A stretch of DNA of 64,000 nt from an uncultured Lachnospiraceae bacterium (lineage in GTDB: Bacteria > Bacillota > Clostridia > Lachnospirales > Lachnospiraceae). The stretch is taken from positions 147,701-211,700 of the forward strand of contig CANQTL010000001.1 in the NCBI GenBank assembly GCA_947626775.1, read 5' to 3'. The notes under the pieces were generated by a model. That model saw nothing but the letters and a program-made list of their open reading frames with translations, ran no database searches and was not told the origin of the DNA. The translations under genes and the position numbers were made by a program. Shown here piece by piece: positions 55,901-63,864 of the stretch (the first letter of the stretch is position 1; every line of letters starts with the position of its first letter).

Positions 55901-56654
55901 CGTTGTGGCGCAGAATCTCCATGATTTGGTTATAAATTTTGCTGCCGTCTTCTTCTTTCAAAGTTTCCAGTTCACCATAAGTAAGTGCCTTATGTCTGAT
56001 ATCATAAGGGGCCGCGTAACTGTCAAAAATACCATTGTCCTTAAAGTTTTTGTTCCAGTGGCTAAATATATCTTTTACTTCAGATAGACCAACCCATGTA
56101 TCTTCAACATCAATAATACTATTGCGATACTCAACGGCTGCTTCGACTCGAGAAGCATAAAGGCATAGATAGCGAGTAGCTCTGGCACTGCAATAATAGG
56201 TAAACAGCTGACCTCCATTTTGGGACATTTTTACTTTCTCTTTTTCGTACTCAGCACCCCAGGTTTTACACTCAATCATGAGGAAAGGAGTGCCATCAGT
56301 TGCTTTGACCAATATATCAAGCCGTCCAGAGTGTCCCCGCCCAGAAGGATAAACTTTTTCCAATTCTATACTGGATGGAGCATATCCTTTTTCTAATAAA
56401 CGATCAATGCATTCCAAGACAACAAGATTTTCTGCTTGAGAAAAATTACTTGTTGTCTTCCCCCAGACCGTGATATTAGAATTTTTAGGATTTGTATCTG
56501 CGTTGTATATGAATATTTCTTGATTGAAATCAACAAATATTGTGTACCCATCATGGGAAGGATATGTCTTGTGATAAATGCCGGTTTTCCCATCCTGGGG
56601 AAGAAAACCTATAGCTGTGATCAAAGTCTTCACTATATTTGCATTCAGTTTCAT
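52923..56654 (-). CDS. Single-chain restriction-methylation-specificity enzyme (type IIG / R-M-S fusion)
   Basis: A 1243-residue protein joining three restriction-system activities. The amino-terminal PD-(D/E)XK nuclease shows D113 in GRLDILVK and E128/K130 in MIECKTW. An N6-adenine methyltransferase of the HsdM type follows: QYFTPVPITRF near 411, SAM motif DYACGSGHF near 448-456 and catalytic NPPY at 565-568. The carboxy end, from about 900, holds two HsdS-like target-recognition domains (KYPLVPIGKVTEIFNGGTPD and VDFVKLRTVADYSGEKI), each followed by a coiled-coil spacer (LPPLGVQQKIVDEFEAIEN; SLGEQERIVTTIQQ). No helicase is present, so it should cut near its asymmetric site without ATP translocation. 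The gene is markedly AT-richer than its neighbours, a sign of transfer. The ATG at 56654 follows GGAGG. Confidence 0.9.
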   Translation of the reverse strand: MKLNANIVKTLITAIGFLPQDGKTGIYHKTYPSHDGYTIFVDFNQEIFIYNADTNPKNSNITVWGKTTSNFSQAENLVVLECIDRLLEKGYAPSSIELEKVYPSGRGHSGRLDILVKATDGTPFLMIECKTWGAEYEKEKVKMSQNGGQLFTYYCSARATRYLCLYASRVEAAVEYRNSIIDVEDTWVGLSEVKDIFSHWNKNFKDNGIFDSYAAPYDIRHKALTYGELETLKEEDGSKIYNQIMEILRHNAISDKPNAFNKLLNLFVCKIIDEDKNPEDELDFQWRESDTDETLQLRLNDLYKEGMWRFLEIQVIDYSQDDVAQKLAGLDPATKQWIMEMYTNTRLKKSPNFAFVEVQDERTFALNAKVVREIVELLQIYKFRYAQRHEFLGNFFELLLNTSMKQEAGQYFTPVPITRFILSALPLRKLVQDRVDARSGEPLPTVIDYACGSGHFLTEYMSQMQNIIDSGAIDLHRASPAVRSQFQVWQGIIKFQWARNTVYGIDLDNRLVKTTKVSAFFNGDGEANIVWANGLDHFTKSETYRDKLRVAVGQDNGQFDILISNPPYSVDSFKSTIKSGKESFTLYPYLTDNSSEIECLFVERMKQLLKVGGWAAIILPSSILANSGIYARAREILLKYFNVKAIVELGSGTFMKTGTNTVILFLERRRDTDHEHIIREVNQFFTTKNDVSVAGLEYAFSTFVSTVYDGLSLTDYLSIFSDEPTETAKVHELYLDYKKTYGEAFADKAIATEKDKLLYFLLTYHQEIVLVKAGKGKEEKKFLGYEFSERRGREGLHWLPGGTMLYDENDSLNSQKVSSYIHHAFLDEKAQVAPSLSKHVFYGQLWQFIEYGTSGFNKSVNLGKRFQTVSKGKYPLVPIGKVTEIFNGGTPDTSVSEFWNGNIYWATLVDTKSKYLYSTQRRITEAGLNSCNATLMPVNSVLFSSRATIGDVSIAKVPVATNQGYKNFICDESQLHYEYFYQILKSEAKHIEALANGMTYPEISKEKIAQFKIPLPPLGVQQKIVDEFEAIENREGVLQENLSSIRLEVSEVIERCYQGDVDFVKLRTVADYSGEKIDAGRLNKDTYVGVDNLLPNLAGKRTSEFVPTSGTATSYHPRNILLSNIRPYLKKAWLADNHGGTSGDVLVLVVDEGRVLPEYVFALISTDRFFDYEMQNIGSNVKMPRADKRKVMDYLIPLFSLGEQERIVTTIQQAEEQITQLSAQLDAIEVEKESVLKKYLWTN

Positions 56655-56684
56655 TACCGCACCTCCCCACAAATTTTCATATTA

Positions 56685-56714
56685 AACATATCATATATCT
56701 GTCACCATTGGCAA
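56685..56714 (-). promoter_or_regulatory. Promoter for the R-M-S gene
   Basis: Minus-strand boxes TTGCCA (56709-56714) and TATGTT (56685-56690) with an 18-base spacer, 30 bases from the start codon. Confidence 0.4.
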
Positions 56715-56804
56715 GTGAATGCTATGAATGTTCACACAAATTTTTGAATCCGGAATTTTGCTGTTCATAGATCCAATTTATTCCCACTGCAACTGGTACA
56801 TCCT

Positions 56805-57155
56805 TTATCTGCAGACCGCAGCCCAGCGCAGACTTATCTCACAGGCCGCCATGACCATCGCAAAGAGCAGCATAAGAAACAGCATGATCACAGCGGCAAA
56901 ATCATACACGACCCTGCATGTCTGCTTTTCAGATCCGCGGTTCTCCCACAGGATCTCACAGCCAAGTAAGATAAAGACCACAGGCCAGCACCGGGCGATA
57001 TATGCATACTGCAAAGACGGCACAAAAATGTGTACCAGAAACAGCACGCCATAGCAAAGCAATGTGACGCCCAAAGTCACAGTGCCGACTCTGCGGACAC
57101 GATAAGTCTTAGTCTCTTCTCCCACAGCCCTCACCTCACTCTCCCGCCGTATCAT
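56805..57155 (-). CDS. Small membrane protein, LiaI/LiaF-type TM domain
   Basis: About 116 residues with a charged amino end and three hydrophobic segments. The segments VGTVTLGVTLLCYGVLFLVHIFV and WPVVFILLGCEILW resemble the LiaI/LiaF-like membrane domain found in cell-envelope stress proteins. It overlaps the upstream membrane protein gene by 20 bases. The start is uncertain; GTG codons a few residues on have a better ribosome site. It is the last gene of the ECF sigma unit. Confidence 0.6.
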   Translation of the reverse strand: MIRRESEVRAVGEETKTYRVRRVGTVTLGVTLLCYGVLFLVHIFVPSLQYAYIARCWPVVFILLGCEILWENRGSEKQTCRVVYDFAAVIMLFLMLLFAMVMAACEISLRWAAVCR

Positions 57156-57774
57156 CAGTCGTCGTCCGTTCCCTCTCCGTCCCGGATATATGCCGCTCCT
57201 GCTCTGCCCCGTCCGACACGGTTTCCACACACTCCACATCTTCCGTATCTCTCCTGTCTTCCGCCTTCCTGCCGCGTATCAGCATGACGCCGATCCAGAT
57301 GACAGCGAACGCGAAGATCAGGCGGGGCAGATCATAATTCACAAAGTAGCTGAGTTCCCTCAGAAAGACATTGTCGGGTCCGGATATCCTGAACAGCCAT
57401 TCAAACGCCACATTCCACAGCATGATAACGCCAGTCACGATCATCACGACAGCTATAGCCTTTTTCTTTCCCGCAAGGACGCCTTTGATCTCCTCCATGT
57501 CATTCCCCAGCCCGTAGAAATATCGATCGGGCGTATTCTCGAAATCCTCGTCGCTCATCGAGCCCAGATGGTTCGCGTGAAAGAAACTGTAGACATACAT
57601 GACGACCGGAAAGATCGCAAACACGCCGATCTCCATAACCGCCACCAGAGCCGTCAGGATCGCAAAGCCCAGCATCAGGCTTACTCCCATCTTCATAAAT
57701 CCCAGATACATCTCGCCCATCCCGGGGACGAACGAACACAAAAACAACAAAAACCGGTTTCTTTTTCTTTTCAT
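57136..57774 (-). CDS. Membrane protein of the ECF sigma operon
   Basis: A 212-residue protein. Two hydrophobic stretches (about 7-60) recall small TM2-type proteins: FLCSFVPGMGEMYLGFMKMG. A charged middle part follows, with two further helices (about 108-130 and 150-165). The tail of about 45 residues is acidic and threonine-rich. The ATG at 57774 follows GGAGG. No enzyme motif is seen. As part of the sigma operon it may be a sensor or envelope-stress effector. Confidence 0.65.
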   Translation of the reverse strand: MKRKRNRFLLFLCSFVPGMGEMYLGFMKMGVSLMLGFAILTALVAVMEIGVFAIFPVVMYVYSFFHANHLGSMSDEDFENTPDRYFYGLGNDMEEIKGVLAGKKKAIAVVMIVTGVIMLWNVAFEWLFRISGPDNVFLRELSYFVNYDLPRLIFAFAVIWIGVMLIRGRKAEDRRDTEDVECVETVSDGAEQERHISGTERERTTTDDTAGE

Positions 57775-57856
57775 ATTCTGTCTTCCTCCATTTTGAAATA
57801 TCGCGTCTTTCCTGCGCGGCGCAAATTCTCTCCTGCGCCGCCTGCTGCGTGTCCGT

Positions 57857-58330
57857 CTACCGCGTGTCTGTCTTTCCCGACAGACTTGCGCCGATAGACG
57901 CAATCCTCTCTTTCATCTTCCCGCAGAACCCTTCTAGCCCGCCGCGCTCCTGTCTCGCAAGATACCGTTCCCACTCGGCCTCGACGCTCATCCGATGTCT
58001 GGCCGTCATTTCCTCCAATTCCTCCTGCTGCTCCCGCTGCAGATCGTAAGGCAGCTCCGCGCCCGCCGCCCTGTCTGCGGGCACAAAGAACAGTACCGCT
58101 ATCGCCGCCGCCATCCCTGCAAGCACCTTCGCGCGATATACAAGGAGCTGTCTGTCCGCCTCACGCCGCCGCTCGCGCCTCAGCCGCGCCAGCGTCTCAT
58201 CTTTCAGATGGGAGGGCGCATGCAGCAGTTCTCCCGCCTCGACACTCTCCAGCAGTCTTTGAAACGCTTCCTCGGAGAATCTGCCGCCGTCCTGTGTGAA
58301 ATTTTCCCGCTCTTTTTCCTTCTCCAGCAT
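57857..58330 (-). CDS. Probable anti-sigma factor, single membrane segment
   Basis: A 157-residue protein whose ATG overlaps the stop of the sigma gene by one base (TGATG). The amino-terminal half is cytoplasmic and helical (FSEEAFQRLLESVEAGELLH). One membrane segment lies at about 69-85 (VLAGMAAAIAVLFFVP). The outside part is charged and helical. No zinc HxxxCxxC motif is present, so it is not a ZAS-type anti-sigma. The function is inferred from coupling and topology. Confidence 0.65.
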   Translation of the reverse strand: MLEKEKERENFTQDGGRFSEEAFQRLLESVEAGELLHAPSHLKDETLARLRRERRREADRQLLVYRAKVLAGMAAAIAVLFFVPADRAAGAELPYDLQREQQEELEEMTARHRMSVEAEWERYLARQERGGLEGFCGKMKERIASIGASLSGKTDTR

Positions 58331-58863
58331 CAAGCGCCGTCCTCCTTTCCCGCGTACATCTTCTTTAGCATCTCCCGCGCGCGATAGATCTGCGTCTGCA
58401 CCGTCTTCCGTTTCATGTTCCTCTGCGCTGCGATCTCGGCGGCGTCCATCTCGTCGTAGTAATACGCTTTGGCGATCTCGTCGTAAGGCGGTTTCAGAGC
58501 TCTGCACCTGTCAAGCAGCGTCTGTCTGACTTCCCGTTCCAAAACGACGCTCTCCGGCGACTGCTCCGGGGCGCTGCGCGCGTCCTCGCCCGCGTTCTCC
58601 GTCGGGACGCTCCTCCTGCCCGCGCTCTGCAGATAGTCGATGCACTTGTTCACGGCGATCCTGCACAGCCACGCTTTCTCATGCGCGCCGTCAAACTGCG
58701 CCAGGCGCCTGTACGCCGCAAGAAAAGTCTCCTGCGTCAGATCCTCGGAGGCAAAGTAGTCCGCCGTCATTCGATAACAGATGGTAAAGACAAGATGTTG
58801 GTAGGAATCGATCAACGCCGCCAATTGTTCTTCCCTGTCGATATGCTCTGCCTCCTTTCGCAC
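58330..58863 (-). CDS. ECF-type RNA polymerase sigma factor
   Basis: A 177-residue group IV sigma factor. Region 2 shows LVFTICYRMTADYFASEDLTQETFLAAYRRL and region 4 shows DEMDAAEIAAQRNMKRKTVQTQIYRAREML. The only usable codon at the 5' end is GTG at 58863, which lies upstream of an AAAGGAGG sequence rather than after it. A TATAAT element (58874-58879, minus) just 11 bases before that GTG suggests an almost leaderless message. It probably controls its own operon with the following three genes. Confidence 0.87.
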   Translation of the reverse strand: MRKEAEHIDREEQLAALIDSYQHLVFTICYRMTADYFASEDLTQETFLAAYRRLAQFDGAHEKAWLCRIAVNKCIDYLQSAGRRSVPTENAGEDARSAPEQSPESVVLEREVRQTLLDRCRALKPPYDEIAKAYYYDEMDAAEIAAQRNMKRKTVQTQIYRAREMLKKMYAGKEDGA

Positions 58864-58930
58864 CGTTCTGTCTATTATAACGGGACAGCGTGCGGATCGT
58901 CTTCAAATTTTGTAATTTTTCCGCCGCAGT

Positions 58931-59049
58931 GCGCATAAGCAAACTCAAGATGCTTCGCATCTTTCGTTCGCGTTGCTCGTCAGAAAGAATGCTCTTTGCG
59001 CGCATGCAAGCATGCCGCCTTCGCGTTCTTTCTGACTCTGCTTATGCGC
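58931..59049. repeat. Large intergenic inverted repeat
   Basis: Nested arms: GCGCATAAGCA (58931-58941) pairs with TGCTTATGCGC (59039-59049), and GTCAGAAAGAA (58979-58989) pairs with TTCTTTCTGAC (59026-59036). Smaller palindromes (GATGC...GCATC near 58949; GCATGC copies near 59002) lie between. The element could fold as a long branched hairpin and lies just beyond the pilB terminator. Confidence 0.7.
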
Positions 59050-59051
59050 GC

Positions 59052-59080
59052 AAAAAGAGCCGGCACTGTGCTGCCGGCTC
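59052..59080 (-). terminator. Terminator of the pilB-type gene
   Basis: GAGCCGGCA and TGCCGGCTC form a nine-pair stem with a six-base loop. On the minus strand it is followed by TTTTT. It lies 33 bases after the stop codon. Confidence 0.8.
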
Positions 59081-59112
59081 CTCTGTCTTCCGTCTTATGA
59101 TCTATTTCTATA

Positions 59113-60804
59113 TTATATATCGAAGGACACCCTCATCATCTCCGGCACGGAGGTGATCCCTTCGAGCACGTACTTGGTCGCGCTCATGCGCAGGGTATTC
59201 ATTCCTTCCTCCAGCGCCTTGTTCTTGATGTCCTCGGCGGTGCCGTTCTTGCTGATGATCGTTTTGAGGGGCTGCGTTACCTCCATGATCTCGTAGACGC
59301 CGATACGCCCCTTGAAGCCCGTGTTGTCGCATCTGGGACAACCGCAGGGCTCGTAGATCGTCACATCCGCGTCGGGCTCCAGCATCAGAAGTTCCAGATC
59401 GTCCGGCGTCGCCTTCTTGGCCTTCTTGCACTCCGGGCAGAGACGGCGCACCAGACGCTGGGCGATAACGCCGATCGTCGCGTCCGCGATCAGATAAGGC
59501 TCGATCCCCATATCCGCCAGACGGGTGATCGTGCTCGCCGCCGAGTTCGTGTGCAGCGTGGAGACTACCAAGTGGCCCGTGATGGACGCCTGCACCGCAA
59601 TGGACGCCGTCTCCTGGTCACGGATCTCACCGATCATGATGATATCCGGGTCCTGACGCAGGATAGAGCGCAGCGCCGAAGCAAAGGTCAGGTTCGCCTT
59701 GTTGTTGACCTGTACCTGATTGATGCCGTCGATATTCGCCTCCACCGGGTCCTCGACGGTGATGATGTTCACGTCCTCCTTGTTCAGCTCGCTGAGCGCC
59801 GTGTACAGCGTGGTGGACTTACCGCTTCCGGTAGGCCCCGTGACCAGCAGGATCCCGTGCGGATTCATCAGGATGTGGTCAAATTTTTTCAGTTCATCGG
59901 GCCGCAGGCCGAGCTGGCTCTTCTCCCTGGACAGCGCGTTCTTCGAGGTAAGACGCATAACTATCTTCTCGCCGTAGACAGTCGGCAGAATCGATACACG
60001 GATATCATACTCTCTTCTGTCTACGACCTGTGTGATACGACCGTCCTGCGGTTTCCTCTTCTCCGAGATATCCATGCCGCCGATAATCTTGATACGGGCT
60101 ACCATCGCGGGCAAAAGCCGCACGTTGTAAGTCGCCTTCTCATACAGCGCACCGTCGATACGGTAACGGATCCGCACCTGACGCTCCATCGGCTCGATAT
60201 GGATATCGGAAGCCCTCTGTCTGACCGCCTGCTCGATCATACCCTTGACCAGCTGCACGATGGGGGAGTTGTTGACGTCCTCGCTGTAGAGGTCCTCCTG
60301 CTCCACCATCTGGCTCTCTTTTTCTCTGGTGTACTCCTCCAGCGCGGAATTTACCTCCGCCTGTCCGTAATAGCGGTCCAGCGCCAGCATGACGCTGCTC
60401 GTCGTCGCCACCACAGGTTCCACCTGCATGTTGGTGATAATGTTGATATCGTCCAACGCCGCCATATCCATGGGATCGGACATCGCGACACGCAGCATCA
60501 TCGTTTCCGGCGAATACTCGAACGGCAGGCACTTGTACTTCTTGAGCACATTGGCCGGCACCAGTTTGAGCACTTCCTCATCAATCTCTATGTTCTGCAG
60601 CTCCACCATGTCATAGCGCAGCTGGCTGCTCAGGGCCTTCGCGATATTCTCTTCCGTCACGAACCCCTCGTCCACCAGAACTTCACCGAGCTTGCGGCCC
60701 GTGCCTTTCTGCCGCGTCAGCCCTTTTTCCAGATCCGCTTCGGTGAGCACGCCGCTGTTTACCAGAACGTCACCGAGACGCAATTTTTTTCTGTTGACAT
60801 CCAT
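59113..60804 (-). CDS. pilB: Type IV pilus/type II secretion assembly ATPase (PilB/GspE)
   Basis: Hexameric ATPase that powers pilus or pseudopilus extension. The amino-terminal MshE-type domains (about 1-150) start KKLRLGDVLVNSGVLTEADLEKG. The ATPase core holds GPTGSGKST (Walker A), DIIMIGEIRDQETA (Walker B), STLHTNSA (His box) and a CxxC...CxxC zinc site (CPECKK and CPRCDN). The 563-residue length matches full PilB rather than the shorter ComGA. The ATG at 60804 or a GTG four codons earlier could start it. No pilC, pilT or pilin gene is adjacent. The nearby dprA and comM suggest a role in DNA uptake. Confidence 0.88.
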   Translation of the reverse strand: MDVNRKKLRLGDVLVNSGVLTEADLEKGLTRQKGTGRKLGEVLVDEGFVTEENIAKALSSQLRYDMVELQNIEIDEEVLKLVPANVLKKYKCLPFEYSPETMMLRVAMSDPMDMAALDDINIITNMQVEPVVATTSSVMLALDRYYGQAEVNSALEEYTREKESQMVEQEDLYSEDVNNSPIVQLVKGMIEQAVRQRASDIHIEPMERQVRIRYRIDGALYEKATYNVRLLPAMVARIKIIGGMDISEKRKPQDGRITQVVDRREYDIRVSILPTVYGEKIVMRLTSKNALSREKSQLGLRPDELKKFDHILMNPHGILLVTGPTGSGKSTTLYTALSELNKEDVNIITVEDPVEANIDGINQVQVNNKANLTFASALRSILRQDPDIIMIGEIRDQETASIAVQASITGHLVVSTLHTNSAASTITRLADMGIEPYLIADATIGVIAQRLVRRLCPECKKAKKATPDDLELLMLEPDADVTIYEPCGCPRCDNTGFKGRIGVYEIMEVTQPLKTIISKNGTAEDIKNKALEEGMNTLRMSATKYVLEGITSVPEMMRVSFDI

Positions 60805-60956
60805 ATTAACAAACACCTTTCCCTGATCTGTCTGACAGCAAACCTTCTACGTCTCTTTTATTCTATCACAAAACGCCGCTGTATGCCAAGAAATATTCTG
60901 TTTATCGTCCCCTCCCAGACCGTATCCGCCGATCTGCCTCTTCTCCCGGGACCGCC

Positions 60957-62078
60957 CTACCCTTTCCGCGCATAGAGTCCGCCGATCTGCTCCGCAGCCC
61001 CGTCGGCGCACAGGCCGAGAAGTTCCAGACACAGTTCCGGGATCTGCAGATCGTCCCCATAGGCATCCGCATATCCCCGGCGCAGTTCCTCCGTCGTCTG
61101 CGGCCTGTAATCCAGCAAATTCATAAGCCTTCCGCGCACACCGTCCGCGGCGGCTTCCCCGCGGTCCGTCCGCCCTGTGCGCCCGCCCGCTCCAAGTCCC
61201 AGTTCCCGCAGAAGCTCCTCCGGCGACTCGACGAGCGCCGCGCCCTGTCTGATCAGCCTGTTGCAGCCCCTGCTGAGCGCGTCCGTCACCCTGCCCGGTA
61301 CGGCATAGACTTCCCGTCCCTGTTCAAGCGCCATATCCACGGTGATCAGCGTACCGCTGCGCTCCTTCGCCTCCACCACGAGCACGCCGTCGCACAGGCC
61401 GCTGATAATACGGTTTCTGGGCGGAAAAAGCAGCGCCCGCGGCTCGATGCCCGGCGGATATTCGGAACAGATTCCTCCCTGCGCGATCAGATGCTCATAG
61501 AGCTGCCTGTTCTCCGGCGGATAGCAGACGTCCACCCCGCTGCCCAGCACGCCCATCGAATAGCCTCCAGCGTCGAGCGCCGCCTGCTGCCCGATCCCAT
61601 CCACACCGCGCGCCATGCCGCTCACAATCTGCACGCCCGCCTCCGCCAGCGCCGACGCGAACTGCCCGGCCATAGCCCTGCCGTACGGCGAACAGCTCCT
61701 GGCGCCGATCAGCGCCAGGGTTTTTCGATCCGGATCCGGCAGCCGTCCCACATAGTAGAGCGCGCACGGCGCATCCGGGATTGTCGCCAGTTTTCCCGGA
61801 TATTCCTCCTCTCCCAGAGATACGAAAGAGATGCCTCTCTCCCGCAGCTTCCCGTACGCATCGGCCACGTCGAACGCAGAGGCCGACGCCTCCAGGGCGA
61901 GCGCTTTCTTCCGATATCTCCCGGCCAGCCTGTCCGCCAGAGCGCCCGACGCCGCAAGCCCATAGATTTCCTCCGGCGTACCGATTCCAAGGAGCGTTCT
62001 GACAAACCCCCGGCTTCCCATGCCGGACGCCTGAAAGAGCCAGTGCATATAAGCCTTGTACGCATCCTTTTCCGTCAT
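60957..62078 (-). CDS. dprA: DNA processing protein DprA
   Basis: Binds incoming single-stranded DNA and loads RecA during transformation. The 373-residue protein has an amino-terminal SAM-like helical part. The Rossmann-type core follows with ALIGARSCSPYGRAMA, IVSGMARGVDGIGQQAAL, PPENRQLYEHLIAQGG and FPPRNRIISGLCDGVLVVEA. The carboxy-terminal winged helix is GRLMNLLDYRPQTTEELRRG. The ATG at 62078 follows GGAGG and overlaps the comM stop by four bases, so the two are coupled. Confidence 0.95.
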   Translation of the reverse strand: MTEKDAYKAYMHWLFQASGMGSRGFVRTLLGIGTPEEIYGLAASGALADRLAGRYRKKALALEASASAFDVADAYGKLRERGISFVSLGEEEYPGKLATIPDAPCALYYVGRLPDPDRKTLALIGARSCSPYGRAMAGQFASALAEAGVQIVSGMARGVDGIGQQAALDAGGYSMGVLGSGVDVCYPPENRQLYEHLIAQGGICSEYPPGIEPRALLFPPRNRIISGLCDGVLVVEAKERSGTLITVDMALEQGREVYAVPGRVTDALSRGCNRLIRQGAALVESPEELLRELGLGAGGRTGRTDRGEAAADGVRGRLMNLLDYRPQTTEELRRGYADAYGDDLQIPELCLELLGLCADGAAEQIGGLYARKG

Positions 62079-63616
62079 TGAAACACCTCCGTATTTCTGT
62101 AGCAGACAGCCTCCGCCAGATGTTCCTCCCTGATCCGCTCGCTCCCCTCCAGATCGGCGATCGTCCGCGCGACCTTGACGGCCCTGTGATAACCTCTGGC
62201 GGAGAGCTGCATGGACGTAAACAGTTTCTCCATGAACCGCTTCTCCCGCCCGTCCAGCGGACAGTACCTGTCCACATCGGCAGCCTTCATGTCCGCGTTG
62301 AATCTGAGCTCCGTATCCGAGAAACGCTCGGACTGCCGCTTCCTGGCGCGCATGACCTGTTCCCGCATCTGCGCACTGGTCTCCCCCGTCCCCTGCCGCA
62401 CAATATCCTGAAAGGCAACCGGCTGAGCCTCCACGCAGATATCCATCCTGTCCAGAATCGGCCCGGACACCCTGCGCAGATAACGCCGGACTTCCCCCGG
62501 CGTGCAGCGGCACCGGCCCATATCCGGATAATATCCGCAGGGACAGGGATTCATTGCGCCCACCAGCATAAAATCCGCCGGATAATCATAGGTGCCGCTG
62601 CTCCGCGCGATCTGCACCTTCCTGTCCTCTAACGGCTGTCTGAGGATATCCAGCGTCTCCCGCTTAAATTCCGGCAGTTCATCCAGAAAAAGCACGCCCC
62701 TGTGCGCAAGGCTGACGATACCCGGCGTCGGGACCCTGCCGCCGCCCACCAATGCCTGGCCCGTGACCGTGTGATGCGGATGCAGAAAGGGCCTGTCAAT
62801 TGCGAGACGGTGATCCGCCGCGCTGAATCTCGGTTTGAGAAGCCCCGAGATGCTGTATACGGACGCCACCTCAAGCGTCTCCTCCGCAGACAGCGGCGGC
62901 AGAATCGTCGGTATACGGCGCGCCAGCATCGTCTTGCCGGAGCCCGGCGCGCCCACGATGAGCAGATTGTGAAATCCTGCGGCAGCCACCTTCGCCGCCC
63001 GTTTCAGACTCTCCTGCCCGCTCATGTCCGCGAAGTCTTCCCTGCTGCGGCTCTCCTCTGCGGCTTCCCTTTCCGCAATACGCATCAGGACGGTATCTCG
63101 CCTGTCTGCGCCGTTCAGCACTTCGATCGTCTCCTGCAGACTTGACACGCCGACGCTGTCCGTGCCTTCCACAAGCGCGCCCTCCCATGCGTTCTCCGCC
63201 GGCAGGATGCAGCGCTTCACACCCAGCCTCGCCGCCTCCCGCACGATCGGCAGCACACCTTTTACAGGCTTGATCTCTCCCGACAGACCCAGTTCTCCGA
63301 TCAGCAGCGTGCTTTCCGCGGCCCCCTGCGGCAGCCTGGACAGCGCCGCCATGATACCGACCGCCACCGGCAGATCAAACATGGTCCCGCTCTTGTGGAT
63401 ATCCGCCGGCGACAGATTCACGTTGACGCACACCGGCGGCAGCGCTATGCCGGCGTTCCGCAGCGCCACCTTGACGCGCTCCCTGGCCTCCCTCACCTCG
63501 GAGCCGGGAAGCCCTACGATCTGAAAACATGGCAGTCCCTGAGAAATATCCACCTCCACCTGTACCATGCAGCTGCGAATGCCGCAGATCGTCCCTGATG
63601 TAATTGTACTGAACAA
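62075..63616 (-). CDS. comM: YifB/ComM family Mg-chelatase-like AAA+ ATPase
   Basis: Helicase-like ATPase that promotes branch migration in natural transformation. The 513 residues have an amino-terminal Lon-like fold (LPPVCVNVNLSPADIHKSGTMFDLP). The AAA+ core follows with IVGAPGSGKTMLARRIP (Walker A) and LDELPEF (Walker B), plus a zinc-type loop MNPCPCGYYPDMGRC. The carboxy-terminal Mg-chelatase part (LSARGYHRAVKVARTIADL) completes it. All motifs are intact. comM-dprA is a common pair in clostridia. Confidence 0.95.
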   Translation of the reverse strand: MFSTITSGTICGIRSCMVQVEVDISQGLPCFQIVGLPGSEVREARERVKVALRNAGIALPPVCVNVNLSPADIHKSGTMFDLPVAVGIMAALSRLPQGAAESTLLIGELGLSGEIKPVKGVLPIVREAARLGVKRCILPAENAWEGALVEGTDSVGVSSLQETIEVLNGADRRDTVLMRIAEREAAEESRSREDFADMSGQESLKRAAKVAAAGFHNLLIVGAPGSGKTMLARRIPTILPPLSAEETLEVASVYSISGLLKPRFSAADHRLAIDRPFLHPHHTVTGQALVGGGRVPTPGIVSLAHRGVLFLDELPEFKRETLDILRQPLEDRKVQIARSSGTYDYPADFMLVGAMNPCPCGYYPDMGRCRCTPGEVRRYLRRVSGPILDRMDICVEAQPVAFQDIVRQGTGETSAQMREQVMRARKRQSERFSDTELRFNADMKAADVDRYCPLDGREKRFMEKLFTSMQLSARGYHRAVKVARTIADLEGSERIREEHLAEAVCYRNTEVFQ

Positions 63617-63651
63617 ACTTTTCCCTCCCTTGCGGCAGCAATAGGCTCCCG

Positions 63652-63864
63652 CTATCCAATCTCTCTGTCCTGTTTTCTCTCTGTCTCTGAATCATTGGCG
63701 ATACGCCGGAATATCAGATACCGCAGGCTGCAGCAGATGTACGCCCGCCGCGATATGTTCAGAATGACGTTGATGTTGTTTACATCATAAAAGGACTTGG
63801 CAGGGTTGTCAAGTCCTTTTATCAAAAACTTCTCGATCTGTGCTCCTGTAAGTTCTTTGCTCAT
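63652..63864 (-). CDS. Possible small protein upstream of comM
   Basis: An open frame reading MSKELTGAQIEKFLIKG..., 70 codons from an ATG at 63864 (or 81 from 63897). It ends 35 bases before comM. The first half looks protein-like; the second is arginine-rich. The ribosome site is weak. Half of its central part is a perfect 13-base inverted repeat. I do not recognise a family, and it may be non-coding. Confidence 0.3.
   Translation of the reverse strand: MSKELTGAQIEKFLIKGLDNPAKSFYDVNNINVILNISRRAYICCSLRYLIFRRIANDSETERKQDREIG
63787..63822. repeat. Perfect 13-base inverted repeat upstream of comM
   Basis: ATAAAAGGACTTG (63787-63799) and CAAGTCCTTTTAT (63810-63822) flank a ten-base loop. The shape is that of a two-way intrinsic terminator (A run, GC-containing stem, T run). 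It may separate comM from whatever lies to the right. The bases from 63898 to 64000 are AT-rich and show no gene. Confidence 0.6.
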
